A stretch of 64,000 nucleotides of DNA from CAIKMD01 sp963729935 (GTDB lineage: Bacteria > Pseudomonadota > Alphaproteobacteria > ATCC43930 > CGMCC-115725), in the NCBI GenBank assembly GCA_963729935.1, contig CAVSPW010000005.1:930001-994000 (forward strand), given 5' to 3'. Positions 8,001 through 16,974 of this stretch are shown in pieces (positions within the stretch are counted from its first letter, which is position 1; every line of letters begins with the position of its first letter). Below the pieces are notes generated by a model, which saw only the letters and a program-made list of their open reading frames with translations, searched no databases and was not told where the DNA came from. Both the position numbers and the translations under genes were made by a program.

Positions 8001-8582
8001 CAGCGCCCGCACCCGCCGCCGCAATTCCGGCACCAGATCCTTCTCGAACCAGGAATTGCGCCGCTCGAACATCATGGTGCGCCACGAGGGATGGGGCAGC
8101 GGCAAGAAGCGCGGCAGAAAATCGCGCCACGCCGCGACGATCTCGGTCATGCTGCGCCTTTTCGCCGCGGGCAAATAATAGGCGATCGCATAGGAGCCGA
8201 CGAGCAAGGTCAATTCGATCCTCGGCAAGACGCCGAGCACGCGCGCATGCCAGAGCGGCGCACATTCCGGCCGCGGCGGCCTGTCGCCGCCCTTCCCGTC
8301 GCGTCCGGGATAGCACAGCCCCATCGGCAGGATGGCGACGCGCGCCTCGTCGTAAAAACTTTCGCGATCGAGCCCAAGCCACTGGCGCAGGCGGTCCCCG
8401 CTGCGATCGTTGAAGGAGAGGCCGGTTTCGTGCACCTTGGTGCCGGGCGCCTGGCTGATGACGAGAAGCCGCGCCGAGGCCGTGCCGCGCAGCACCGGCC
8501 GCGGCCCGAGCGGCAAATGCGCGGCGCAGGCCCTGCAAGCGCGGATTTCGTCAAAGAGGTTATCGACCGCGTTTCCGCCCAT
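7995..8582 (-). CDS. Uracil-DNA glycosylase family protein
   Basis: The 195-residue protein has the uracil-DNA glycosylase superfamily fold. Motif 1 is ISQAPGTKVHETGLSFND (about residues 42-59), where a catalytic-site residue normally sits after the GxAPG turn, and the C-terminal motif is PLPHPSW (161-167), carrying the conserved histidine. The N-terminal CRACAAHLPLGPRPVL region resembles the iron-sulfur type UDGs, although only part of a four-cysteine set is evident (C16, C19, C90, C107). It probably removes uracil or related bases from DNA; the exact UDG family (4, 5 or a related clade) is not resolved. The start at 8582 gives family length. Confidence 0.8.
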   Translation of the reverse strand: MGGNAVDNLFDEIRACRACAAHLPLGPRPVLRGTASARLLVISQAPGTKVHETGLSFNDRSGDRLRQWLGLDRESFYDEARVAILPMGLCYPGRDGKGGDRPPRPECAPLWHARVLGVLPRIELTLLVGSYAIAYYLPAAKRRSMTEIVAAWRDFLPRFLPLPHPSWRTMMFERRNSWFEKDLVPELRRRVRALV

Positions 8583-8720
8583 CGCGTGGGCTTTTAGCCG
8601 GTCGCGCGGCGGAAAAGAACGCGCCTGACGGAAAAGTGTTGGGCTGGTGGGCGAATTCGCGATTGATGACGGCAAGAGCGGCCCCCTATGATGCGCGGCA
8701 GAAAAATTGAGGACCCGCCG

Positions 8721-9749
8721 ATGAAAAAGATCGATATCTTTCCGCACATCTTCCCGAAATCCTATTTCGACAAGATGGTCGAGATCATTCCCAACCCGGC
8801 GACCATCCGGCGCTGGACCAATATTCCCGTGCTTTTCGATCTCCAGCGCCGCTTGGCGATGATGGAGGAGTTCGGCCCGGATTATCAGCAGATCCTCACG
8901 CTCTCCATGCCGGCGATCGAATATGTGGCGCCGGTCGAGAAATCGCCCGACCTCGCCAAGCTCGCCAATGACGGCATGGCGGAGATCGTCGCCAAGCACC
9001 CCAAGCGCTTTCCGGCCTTCGTCGCCTCGGTGCCGATGAACAATGCGAAGGCGACGCTGGAGGAGATCACCCGCGCCGTCGAGAAGCTCGGCGCGCGCGG
9101 CATTCAGATCTTCACCAACGTCAATGGCAGGCCCTTGGACGATCCCGAATTCGCGCCGATCTTCGAGAAAATGCACGCCTATGATCTGCCGATCTGGATG
9201 CATCCGACCCGGCCGCAGAAATTCGCCGATTATGCGACCGAGACGAGCTCGAAATTCGACATCTGGTGGGTCTTCGGCTGGCCCTACGAGACCAGCGCGG
9301 CCATGGCGCGCATGGTGTTCTCGGGCTATTTCGACAAATGGCCGAATCTCAAGATCATCACCCATCATCTGGGCGCGATGGTGCCGTTCCTCGAAGCGCG
9401 TGTGGGTCTGGGCCTCGATCAGCTGGGCTCGCGCGAGGGCGCCGAAGAAAGCTATGCCAAGATCATCGAGGCGATGAAGAAGAAAGGCCGGCGTCCGGTC
9501 GATTATTTCCGCATGTTCTATGCCGATACGGCGATCAACGGCTCGGCCTCGGGCACGCGCTGCGGGCTCGATTTCTTCGGCACCGAGCATGTGCTCTTCG
9601 GCACGGATTGCCCCTTCGACCCCGAAGGCGGGCCGCTCTTCATCCGCGACATCACCAAGATGCTCGAGCATCTGGGTCTGCCCGACAAGGATCTGGAGAA
9701 GATCTACGAGGGCAATGCGCGGCGCATGCTGCGGCTGAAGGCCGAATAG
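8721..9749 (+). CDS. Amidohydrolase 2 (ACMSD-like) family protein
   Basis: This 342-residue TIM-barrel protein belongs to the family of aminocarboxymuconate-semialdehyde and gamma-resorcylate decarboxylases (PF04909). Visible metal/active-site residues are IWMHPTRP (barrel strand 5), ITHHLGAMVPF (strand 6) and FGTDCPFDPEGG (strand 8 Asp). The usual N-terminal H-x-H of ACMSD is replaced by F-x-H in KIDIFPHIFP, so one metal ligand is missing. The ATG at 8721 was chosen over 8688 because it has a GAGGA ribosome site and begins like homologues. Substrate is unknown; a non-oxidative aromatic decarboxylase or hydrolase is most likely. Confidence 0.82.
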   Translation: MKKIDIFPHIFPKSYFDKMVEIIPNPATIRRWTNIPVLFDLQRRLAMMEEFGPDYQQILTLSMPAIEYVAPVEKSPDLAKLANDGMAEIVAKHPKRFPAFVASVPMNNAKATLEEITRAVEKLGARGIQIFTNVNGRPLDDPEFAPIFEKMHAYDLPIWMHPTRPQKFADYATETSSKFDIWWVFGWPYETSAAMARMVFSGYFDKWPNLKIITHHLGAMVPFLEARVGLGLDQLGSREGAEESYAKIIEAMKKKGRRPVDYFRMFYADTAINGSASGTRCGLDFFGTEHVLFGTDCPFDPEGGPLFIRDITKMLEHLGLPDKDLEKIYEGNARRMLRLKAE

Positions 9750-9757
9750 GCCGCGCC

Positions 9758-10531
9758 ATGACCGGCAGACCGTCGCGCCGGCTGCTGCTTGTCGGGGCGT
9801 TGCTTGGCGCAACGCCCTTCAGCGCTTCCGCTCAGTCCTTCCTGGATCAGGGCCGCAATCTCCTCGACAAGGCGCAAGGGGCCACCAGCGGCGCGCCAAG
9901 CGCCAGTACCGGCTCCGGCACCAAGCTCAGCCAAAGCGAGATCGGCGCCGGCTTGAAGGATGCGCTCAAAGTGGCGTCCCAGCGCGTCGTCGGCCGCGTC
10001 GGCAAGACCGATGGCTATAATGGCGACCCGGCGATCCGGATCCCGCTGCCCGATCCGCTCGCCAAGATCGAAGGTCCGCTCAAGGCGGTCGGCGCGGGCG
10101 GGATGCTCGACGATCTGCAGCTCAAGATGAACCGCGCGGCCGAGGAAGCGGCGCCCAAGGCGCTCAACATCTTCATCGATGCGGCATCGAAAATGTCGAT
10201 CGGCGATGCGCGCGCGATCCTGACCGGGCCGCAGGATGCCGCGACTCAATATTTCAAGCGCACGACCTCGGCTTCGCTCACGCAGTCCTTCAAGCCGATC
10301 GTCGACAAGAGCCTTTCGAGCGTCGGCGCAGTGAAGGCCTTCAAGTCGGTGCAGGGAAAAGCCGCAACCCTGCCTTTCGCCGGCCAGGACGTAAAAGGCT
10401 TCGACCTGACCGATTTCACGGTCGGCAAGGCGCTCGACGGGCTCTTTCACTATCTCGCGGTCGAGGAAGCGTCGATCCGCTCGAACCCCGCGGCGCGCAC
10501 GACCGATCTCTTGAAGAAAGTCTTCGGCTAG
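9758..10531 (+). CDS. DUF4197 domain-containing exported protein
   Basis: The 257-residue protein has a signal peptide (RRLLLVGALLGATPFSASAQ, about residues 7-26), a Ser/Gly/Thr-rich linker (about 37-54) and a DUF4197 domain. Diagnostic stretches are LSQSEIGAGLKDALKVAS, DPAIRIPLPDPL, MNRAAEEAAPKA and the C-terminal ALDGLFHYLAVEEASIRSNPAARTT. DUF4197 proteins are predicted periplasmic or lipoprotein-like and have no established function. It starts eight bases after the amidohydrolase stop, so the two may be co-transcribed, though a functional link is not evident. Confidence 0.85.
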   Translation: MTGRPSRRLLLVGALLGATPFSASAQSFLDQGRNLLDKAQGATSGAPSASTGSGTKLSQSEIGAGLKDALKVASQRVVGRVGKTDGYNGDPAIRIPLPDPLAKIEGPLKAVGAGGMLDDLQLKMNRAAEEAAPKALNIFIDAASKMSIGDARAILTGPQDAATQYFKRTTSASLTQSFKPIVDKSLSSVGAVKAFKSVQGKAATLPFAGQDVKGFDLTDFTVGKALDGLFHYLAVEEASIRSNPAARTTDLLKKVFG

Positions 10532-12592
10532 CGCAAAGCCGCGGCGATGTTGCCGCCATCGACGGTGGTCACGTCGCCGGTCGTCTTGAGGGCAAGCGCC
10601 TGGTGCAGGAAAGCCTGCGCCACGTCTTCGGCCGTCACTTCGCGCTCTAGCAGATTTCCCGCCATGTAGTCATGCTCCGAGAGCCCGCGCGCCTTCGAGC
10701 GCGCGGCGACCATCTCGGGCGTGAGCAAGCCGCTGCGGATGCGATCGGCATTGACTGCGTTGGCGCGGATGCCGTCCTTGCCGTAGTCGAGCGCGTATTG
10801 CCGCGAGAGGAACAGGGTCGCGGCCTTGGGCAGACCGTAAGGCCCGAAGGCGGGGCCGGGATTGATCGCCTGCTTCGAAACATTGAAGAGCAGGCAACCG
10901 CCCGTTCCCTGCGCCAGCATGATTTTCACCGCCGCCTGCGCCACGCGCTGATGGCGCGAAGAAATTGAGCTCGAAGCTTTGGCGCAGGATCAGACTCCTC
11001 GACCTCGCCGATGCGGCCCTGCCAGGCGGCGCCGGCATTGGAGATGAGGATGTCGAGCCCGCCGAATTGCGCGGCGACTTTGTCGAAAGCTGACTGCACC
11101 GAAACGCCGTCCGTCACGTCGCAGCCAAGACCGAGCGCCGCGCCGCCCAGCTTGCGCGCGGTCTCGCGCGCTTGGACTTCGTCGAGATCGAGCACCGCGA
11201 TCTCGGCGCCGTTTTCCTTGAAAAGCTCGGCGCAAGCGGCGCCGATGGCTCCCGCGCCGCCGGTGACGGCCGCGATCTGACCCGCCAAGGGCTTTTCGGC
11301 GACGCCGCCGAGCTTGGCCTGTTCGAGCGACCAGTATTCCATCTCGAAGAGCTCGGCTTCGGAAAGCGCCTCGAAGCGGCCGATCGCCTCGGCATCGGCG
11401 ATGGTCGCGATCGTGTTCTCGGCGATGTCGGCGGCATCGCCTGCGTCCTTCTTGCTGCGCCCCAGGCCGAAGAGCCCCAGACCCGGCACAAGCGCGACGC
11501 GCGGCAGCGGATCGAGCTCGCACATTTGGCGGGATCGCGGCCGGCATTGTTGCGAGCGAAGTATTCGTGATAGGCGGCGACGAAGGCCGTCGCGGCACGC
11601 CTAGCGGCGGTCGAGAAAGCATCGATGTCGCGAGCGTCCGGAGCCGGCACGATCAAAGGAATATTCTTGGTGCGGATGGTGTGATCGGGCGTGACCACGC
11701 CCTGTTGCGCATAGCGTGCGAGCTCCGCGCCATTGACGTAATTCGAGATCGCCGGCGAAGCGCGGAAATCGAGGATGAGCCTGCGCCACGCGCCCTCGAC
11801 CTTCGTATCGGGCTCGCTGCACGCGCCGCGCAGGATGGGCGCAACCGCATGCAAAGGCGCGAACGACGCCGGCAGCGCCGCGGCCGCGAAGATTTTCTTG
11901 CGGCCCCTGGCGAGCCGCTCCTCGGCGCGCGTCACCGCAGCGATCATGCGCTCGTAGGATTCCCGCGCCTCGGCGCCGAAGGTGAAGATGCCGTGCTTTA
12001 CGAGCACCAGCCCTTCGACCGCGGGATCGGCCTCGTAGACCTCGGCGGCTTTCTTGGCGAGCGCGAAGCCCGGCATGATGTAGGGCACGATGCCGAGACG
12101 CTTGCCATAAATCTCGGCGCAGAGCGCTTCGGCGTCGGGCTGATCGGCGATGCTCAGCACCGCGGTCGAATGGGTGTGGTCGACATATTTCTGCGGCAGG
12201 AAAGCGTGCAGCAGCGTCTCGACCGAGGGGTTGGGCGCGCCGGGGTCGAGGAGATTGGCGCGCTGATAGCGCACCATGTCTTCATCGGAGAGCTTGTCGC
12301 GCTGGCGCAGCTTCAGGAGCGGCTTCAGCCGCACGGCGGGCAAGCCGGCCGGCTCGATATCGCCCAGATCCCAGCCGCTGCCCTTGACGCAAAGAACCTC
12401 GACCTCGTCGCCAGCAAGATCGGTCGCTTTCGTCTTCACGGAGGTGTTGCCACCCCCATGCAAGACGAGCAGCGGGTCCTGGCCGAGGAGCCGCGAGGTG
12501 TAAACCCGCAAGGCGAGATCGCGCGCCACGCCCTGCTGGGCATAGCGCGTCACCATCGCCTCGGCTTCCTCGTCGCGCCAGCGGGATTTCAT
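10528..12592 (-). pseudogene. Bifunctional aldolase/short-chain dehydrogenase, broken by three single-base frameshifts
   Basis: Read across frames, this encodes about 687 residues: a class II aldolase domain (from MKSRWRDEEAEAM at 12592; LHGGGNTSVKT, HTHSTAVLSI) fused to a short-chain dehydrogenase (TGGAGAIGAACAELF cofactor loop, YGLPK catalytic pair). It resembles RhaD-type rhamnulose-phosphate aldolase/dehydrogenase fusions. Three indels interrupt it: a missing base at the AAA around 11525-11527 (domain linker), an extra base near 10988-10994 (before ILRQSFELNFF), and an extra base near 10953-10957 (before QRVAQAAVKIML). With these fixed the family sequence is continuous with no other lesion. 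It is either a young pseudogene or an intact gene with sequencing errors. The 3' end overlaps the convergent DUF4197 gene by four bases. Confidence 0.8.
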
Positions 12593-12689
12593 GGTGCAAT
12601 CATAGAGAAAGCGTGGCTTGATGGCCACGGGGAGTCGCGCATCACAATACTTGTTGCCGCAGCGAAGCGCATTGCGCTCACGTCTACGA

Positions 12690-13232
12690 TCAGTAGACAG
12701 TCGACGCCTTATACCGCTTATCGCCAACCAATGCGGTGTATTCAATCCTAAAGTATTTCGGGCGTCGTAACAAACGCCGGAAGAGTCCTGCCTTATGTTG
12801 ATAAAATGTCGCCGGCGGTGCAGCCGCAGCAGGGATACAGGTTTTCGCGGACGTGTTCGTATGCAACGTTATCTCGCGTAAGACGTATTGATTCTTATCC
12901 AAGAATTTTAGTTCATATGCGTCGTTCGCAATATCTCGACTCGCAGCGGGAGAAATTGGAAATTCCTTCGTGCAGCCGCTAATCAGCGCGTGCGTGAGGT
13001 ACACGACTGATTGTGTAGCGTTTAGAAACTCCACATCGACTGCGGGATATGGAGCGCCTCCAATTGTGATCGTTGTACCCCGATGGAAAAAGGATACCTG
13101 TAGACCAGCTATGCTATTGACCTTTCGTCTGTTCCACCAGAATAGCACGAGCGGCCACACGACTGCCGTGAAGCCAAAAGTTACCCAGTTTGGAAGGGGA
13201 TGCTGGTCTAGCCAGGTCACAAGTTCAATCAT
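12690..13232 (-). CDS. Hypothetical protein with N-terminal membrane anchor, low-GC
   Basis: I do not recognise this 180-residue protein. It has one N-terminal hydrophobic segment (about residues 13-31, NWVTFGFTAVVWPLVLFWW) followed by Arg/Lys and then a mainly beta-rich soluble part with HRGTTITIGGAPYPAVDVEF. The start MIELVTWLDQH at 13232 is preceded by GGGGGAA, a good ribosome site; an upstream ATG at 13253 is less likely. Local GC is about 45% in sampled stretches (e.g. 12841-12960), far below the neighbours, and codon use differs, which suggests recent acquisition. It sits between the broken aldolase gene and nadC. Confidence 0.6.
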   Translation of the reverse strand: MIELVTWLDQHPLPNWVTFGFTAVVWPLVLFWWNRRKVNSIAGLQVSFFHRGTTITIGGAPYPAVDVEFLNATQSVVYLTHALISGCTKEFPISPAASRDIANDAYELKFLDKNQYVLREITLHTNTSAKTCIPAAAAPPATFYQHKAGLFRRLLRRPKYFRIEYTALVGDKRYKASTVY

Positions 13233-13377
13233 ATGGATTCCCCCAAAATCCATAGCGTCATATCAAACGGCGAAGCCGTTGCCGCTGCTCTCGATCAGTA
13301 TCCGACTTCCATACTCGTCTCCACGGAAAACAAATCTGATCGCGGGCTTCTCGGTCCCGAGCCTGCCTGTCGGGACT

Positions 13378-14226
13378 TCAGCGGTAATCGAGCCCGATAT
13401 CGAGCTGCTGCACGCTATGGGTGAGCCAGCCGAGCGAGAGCAGGTCGACGCCGGTCGCGGCGATCGCCGGCGCGGTCTGGGGCGTGATCCCGCCCGACGC
13501 CTCGGTGACGGCGCGGCCATTCACCATCCCGACGGCACGGCGCATCTGGTCGAGGTCCATGTTGTCGAGGAGCACGGCGTCGACGCCGATGGCGAGCCCC
13601 TCTTCGAGCTGCGCGAGCGTGTCGACTTCGAGCTCGATCTTGACGAGATGGCCGATCGCGGCGCGGGCGCGCTCGACCGCCGGACGGATGCCGCCCGCGG
13701 CGGCGATGTGATTGTCCTTGATGAGGACCGCGTCATCGAGGCCGAAGCGGTGATTGAACCCGCCGCCGACGCGGATCGCGTATTTCTGCACGATGCGCAG
13801 CCCGGGCAGGGTCTTGCGCGTGCACACAACTCGCGCCTGGGTGCCGCGCACCGCATCGACCACCGCAGCCGTGGCCGAGGCGATGCCGCTCAAATGGCAG
13901 AGAAAATTGAGAGCCACGCGCTCGGCCGTCAAAATCCCGCGCGCGGGACCCGATATCGTCGCGATCGTATCGCCCTTTTCGAGCCGGGTGCCGTCGGGCT
14001 TTGCGATCGAAGCCTTGATCGAGGAGTCGATCAGTTCGAAGGCAAGCACGGCCAGGTCGAGCCCGGCCACGACGCCCTTCTTGCGTGCGACCAAAGCGGT
14101 TTCGGCCCGCGTCTCGGGCGGGATGATCGCATCGCTGGTGATGTCGCCGGCGCGGCCGAGATCTTCGAGGAGCGCGTCGCGGACCAGGGCCTCGATCATC
14201 ACGCGCGGCAATGCGGCGACCGCCAT
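13378..14226 (-). CDS. nadC: Nicotinate-nucleotide pyrophosphorylase (quinolinate phosphoribosyltransferase)
   Basis: NadC converts quinolinate and PRPP to nicotinate mononucleotide, the third step of de novo NAD synthesis. The 282-residue protein shows the family features: N-terminal LEDLGRAGDITSDAI, the substrate-binding CHLSGIAS and ARVVCTRKTLPGLR stretch, GGGFNHRFGLDDAVLIKDNH, and EVDTLAQLEEGL. It is the last gene of nadA-nadB-nadC on the minus strand, four bases after nadB. Confidence 0.96.
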   Translation of the reverse strand: MAVAALPRVMIEALVRDALLEDLGRAGDITSDAIIPPETRAETALVARKKGVVAGLDLAVLAFELIDSSIKASIAKPDGTRLEKGDTIATISGPARGILTAERVALNFLCHLSGIASATAAVVDAVRGTQARVVCTRKTLPGLRIVQKYAIRVGGGFNHRFGLDDAVLIKDNHIAAAGGIRPAVERARAAIGHLVKIELEVDTLAQLEEGLAIGVDAVLLDNMDLDQMRRAVGMVNGRAVTEASGGITPQTAPAIAATGVDLLSLGWLTHSVQQLDIGLDYR

Positions 14227-14230
14227 GGAT

Positions 14231-15781
14231 TCAGCCTCCTCTTGCGCGAGCGGCCGAGCCGCCCGTCACGTCGCGCGCGACGGCTTCGGCGTCGCCGAGT
14301 TGCAAGACCCGGCGAGAGGCTTGAGCCGGCTCGGCTTGCGGGAAATCGCTGCGCCAATGGCCGCCGCGGCTTTCGCTGCGCGAGAGTGCGGCCGTGGCGA
14401 CAATCAGTCCAATCATGGCCGGATCCGCGGCCGGACCGCCGTCCCGGGCGAGCGGCCACAAGGCTTCGATCGCGGCGCTCAGCGATGGGGCGCTGCGCAG
14501 GACGCCCACCTGTTCCTCCATGATGCCGCGCACGAGGCCGGGATCGGCCGCCGCCGGCACATCGACCGGCGGAAGCGCCAGCCCGGTTCCGGCCGGCATT
14601 CCGGCGACGCTCTGCGCGACCCAGCCGCCACATACCGCCGCCTCGAGCAGCGAATTGCTCGCCAGGCGATTGGCGCCGTGAAGCCCGGTCGCGGCGGCCT
14701 CGCCGCAGGCCCAAAGCCCGGCGACCGAGCTGCGCCCCGCATGATCGACCGCGATTCCGCCCATATGGTAATGCGCCGCCGACCTCACCGGGATGAGATC
14801 GGTAGCGGGATCGATGCCGGCGCGGCGGCATTGCGCCGCGATCCCGGGAAACCGCGTGGCAAAGCGCGCGCCAAGCGCCGAGCGCGCATCGAGATAAACG
14901 CGATGTCCGCGCGCCCGATGGCGCCAGACGGCGCGCGCGACAACGTCGCGCGGCTCGAGCTCGGCGCGGCCCTCATGCGCCATGAAGCGCGAGCCGGTCT
15001 CGTCGACGAGAATGGCACCTTCGCCGCGCACGGCTTCGCTGACGAGCGGCATCGGGTCGAGCCCGACATCGAGCGCGGTCGGATGGAACTGGACGAACTC
15101 CATATCGGCCAGCGCCGCGCCCGCGCGCGCGGCCAAGGCGATGCCTTGTCCGAAAGAGCCCCGCGGGTTGGTGGTGTATCGGTAAAGATAGCCAAGACCG
15201 CCGGTCGCGATCACGATGCGGCGACTGGGCAGCAGCAGCGCCCCTTCGGGACCGATCGCGAGCACGCCAGCGATCGCTCCGTCGCGCATAACGAGCCGGC
15301 GCGCCTCGAATTCTTCCAGCACGGTGATCGAGGGTGTGCGCCGCACCGCGGCGATCACGGCCAGGAGAATGGCATGGCCGGTGCCGTCGCCGGCGGCATG
15401 GACGATGCGGTGGCGGCCATGCGCCGCTTCGAGGCCTAAAGCGAGGTTTCCGTCGCCACCGCGATCGAACGGCACGCCGAGCCGAAGGAGTTCTTCGATC
15501 GCTCCGGACGCGGCTGCCGTGATCGCGCTCACGACCGCCGGATCGCACAGACCATCGCCGGCGTCGATCGTATCGGCGGCGTGGAAACGCGGATCGTCAT
15601 CGCCGCCCATTGCCGCGGCGACGCCGCCCTGGGCTTTGGCACTGGCGACGTCGTCGCCCAGCCGCGATTTGGAAAGCACCACCACCGGTTCCGGCGCCAA
15701 ATGGAGCGCCGTCATCAGCCCGGCGAGCCCCGCACCGATGATCACCGGTCTTCCGGCGAGTTCCGCCCCAAGCACGGTCAT
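14231..15781 (-). CDS. nadB: L-aspartate oxidase
   Basis: NadB is the FAD enzyme that oxidises L-aspartate to iminoaspartate for quinolinate synthesis. The 516-residue protein has the N-terminal FAD loop VIIGAGLAGLMTALHL (about residues 14-29), SKSRLGDDVASAKAQGGVAAA, the active-site region FHPTALDVG, and the C-terminal HGANRLASNSLLEAAV signature of the succinate dehydrogenase/aspartate oxidase family. It lies nine bases after nadA. Confidence 0.96.
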   Translation of the reverse strand: MTVLGAELAGRPVIIGAGLAGLMTALHLAPEPVVVLSKSRLGDDVASAKAQGGVAAAMGGDDDPRFHAADTIDAGDGLCDPAVVSAITAAASGAIEELLRLGVPFDRGGDGNLALGLEAAHGRHRIVHAAGDGTGHAILLAVIAAVRRTPSITVLEEFEARRLVMRDGAIAGVLAIGPEGALLLPSRRIVIATGGLGYLYRYTTNPRGSFGQGIALAARAGAALADMEFVQFHPTALDVGLDPMPLVSEAVRGEGAILVDETGSRFMAHEGRAELEPRDVVARAVWRHRARGHRVYLDARSALGARFATRFPGIAAQCRRAGIDPATDLIPVRSAAHYHMGGIAVDHAGRSSVAGLWACGEAAATGLHGANRLASNSLLEAAVCGGWVAQSVAGMPAGTGLALPPVDVPAAADPGLVRGIMEEQVGVLRSAPSLSAAIEALWPLARDGGPAADPAMIGLIVATAALSRSESRGGHWRSDFPQAEPAQASRRVLQLGDAEAVARDVTGGSAARARGG

Positions 15782-15790
15782 GGCCGTTCC

Positions 15791-16774
15791 TCAGATCGCG
15801 AGCATCCGCTCGACGGCTTGGCGGGCGCGAGCGGCGACCGCCGGATCGATCGTGACCTCGTGGCGCATCGTCTCGAGCGCCGCCCGGATCTTCGGCAGGG
15901 TGATGCGCTTCATATGGGGGCAGAGATTGCAGGGCCGCACGAAGTCGATATCGGGATGCGACGCGGCGATGTTGTCGCTCATCGAGCATTCGGTCATGAG
16001 CACGACGCGGCCCGGCCGCTTCTGGTCGACGTAATCGGCCATCGCCGCGGTCGAGCCGGCGAAATCGGCCTCGGCAACGACATCGGGCGGGCATTCGGGA
16101 TGCGCGAGAACCACGACGCCCGGATGCATCGCACGCAGCTCGCGGATCTCGGCGGCGGTGAAGCGCTCATGCACCTCGCAATGACCCTTCCAGGTGATGA
16201 TCTTGACCCCGGTTTCCCGGGCGACGTTCTGCGCGAGATATTCGTCGGGCAGCATGATCACCTGGTCGACGCCGAGGGATTCGACCACTTTCTTGGCGTT
16301 GCCCGATGTGCAGCAGATATCGGATTCCGCCTTCACCGCCGCCGAAGTGTTGACGTAGGTGACCACGGGCACGCCGGGATAACGCTGGCGCAGCAACCGC
16401 AGATCGGCCGCCGTGATCGAAGCCGCCAGCGAGCAGCCGGCGCCCGGATCGGGAATCAGCACGGTCTTTTCGGGATTGAGCAGCTTCGCCGTCTCGGCCA
16501 TGAAATGGACGCCGGCGAGCACGATGACCGCGGCATCGGTCTTGGCCGCTTCGCGCGCCAGCGCCAGACTGTCGCCGACGATGTCGGCGACGCCGTGATA
16601 GATTTCCGGCGTCTGGTAGTTATGCGCGAGGATGACCGCGTTGCGGGAGGCCTTCAGCGCGAGGATGGCGTCGATGTCGCCGGCAAAGACCGGCCACTCG
16701 ATCGCGGGGATCACCCTTTTGACGCGGTCATAGAGCGCGTGACTGGGGCTCGGGACCGAAATACTGTCTGGCAT
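15791..16774 (-). CDS. nadA: Quinolinate synthase
   Basis: NadA is the [4Fe-4S] enzyme that condenses iminoaspartate with dihydroxyacetone phosphate to form quinolinate. The 327-residue protein contains LAHNYQTPEIY near the N-terminus, the GVHFMAETAKLLNPEKTVLIPD stretch, and cysteines in DICCTSGNAKK, TECSMSDN and PCNLCPHMKRI, which supply the cluster ligands. It is first in the operon; its promoter and operators lie at 16784-16844, beside the Nudix-type regulator gene. Confidence 0.96.
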   Translation of the reverse strand: MPDSISVPSPSHALYDRVKRVIPAIEWPVFAGDIDAILALKASRNAVILAHNYQTPEIYHGVADIVGDSLALAREAAKTDAAVIVLAGVHFMAETAKLLNPEKTVLIPDPGAGCSLAASITAADLRLLRQRYPGVPVVTYVNTSAAVKAESDICCTSGNAKKVVESLGVDQVIMLPDEYLAQNVARETGVKIITWKGHCEVHERFTAAEIRELRAMHPGVVVLAHPECPPDVVAEADFAGSTAAMADYVDQKRPGRVVLMTECSMSDNIAASHPDIDFVRPCNLCPHMKRITLPKIRAALETMRHEVTIDPAVAARARQAVERMLAI

Positions 16775-16783
16775 GGCGCCTCT

Positions 16784-16836
16784 CTTATGCTCATATTGAG
16801 CAAATATAGGAAAGATAGACTACACATGAGCATAAG
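16784..16836. promoter_or_regulatory. Palindromic operator region upstream of nadA (NrtR/NadQ-type)
   Basis: A perfect palindrome TGCTCA-TAT-TGAGCA lies at 16788-16802, 13 bases before the nadA start codon. The longer arm CTTATGCTCAT (16784-16794) is repeated in inverted form as ATGAGCATAAG (16826-16836), an exact 11-base match. The outer copy sits between the predicted -35 and -10 elements of nadA and the inner palindrome is downstream of the -10, the expected layout for repression. The regulator gene is the next gene upstream. The motif resembles what I recall for alphaproteobacterial nad operators; that memory is not checked. Confidence 0.7.
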
Positions 16837-16844
16837 AGTGTCAA
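16817..16844 (-). promoter_or_regulatory. Predicted sigma-70 promoter of nadABC
   Basis: On the minus strand a consensus -35 TTGACA (16844-16839) is followed after 16 bases by TAGTCT (16822-16817), a TAnnnT -10 element. The nadA ATG is about 43 bases beyond the -10. The spacer contains an operator half, so a bound regulator would block RNA polymerase. Confidence 0.55.
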
Positions 16845-16974
16845 GCGCAATGGTCGCGACACCTGTCACAGGTTTTTCATACCAGCGCTGTGAGAGATGC
16901 AAGCGAGGGTTTCCGGCCGCTTAATGACCGGCCAATGCTTCCGGCCCGCGCTGCCGGCGGCGGGAACGCAGCCC

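Noticed and set aside
8583..9812. N-terminal extension of the uracil-DNA glycosylase frame to about 605 residues
   Set aside because: The extension is the antisense of the amidohydrolase gene; the ATG at 8582 gives the family length.
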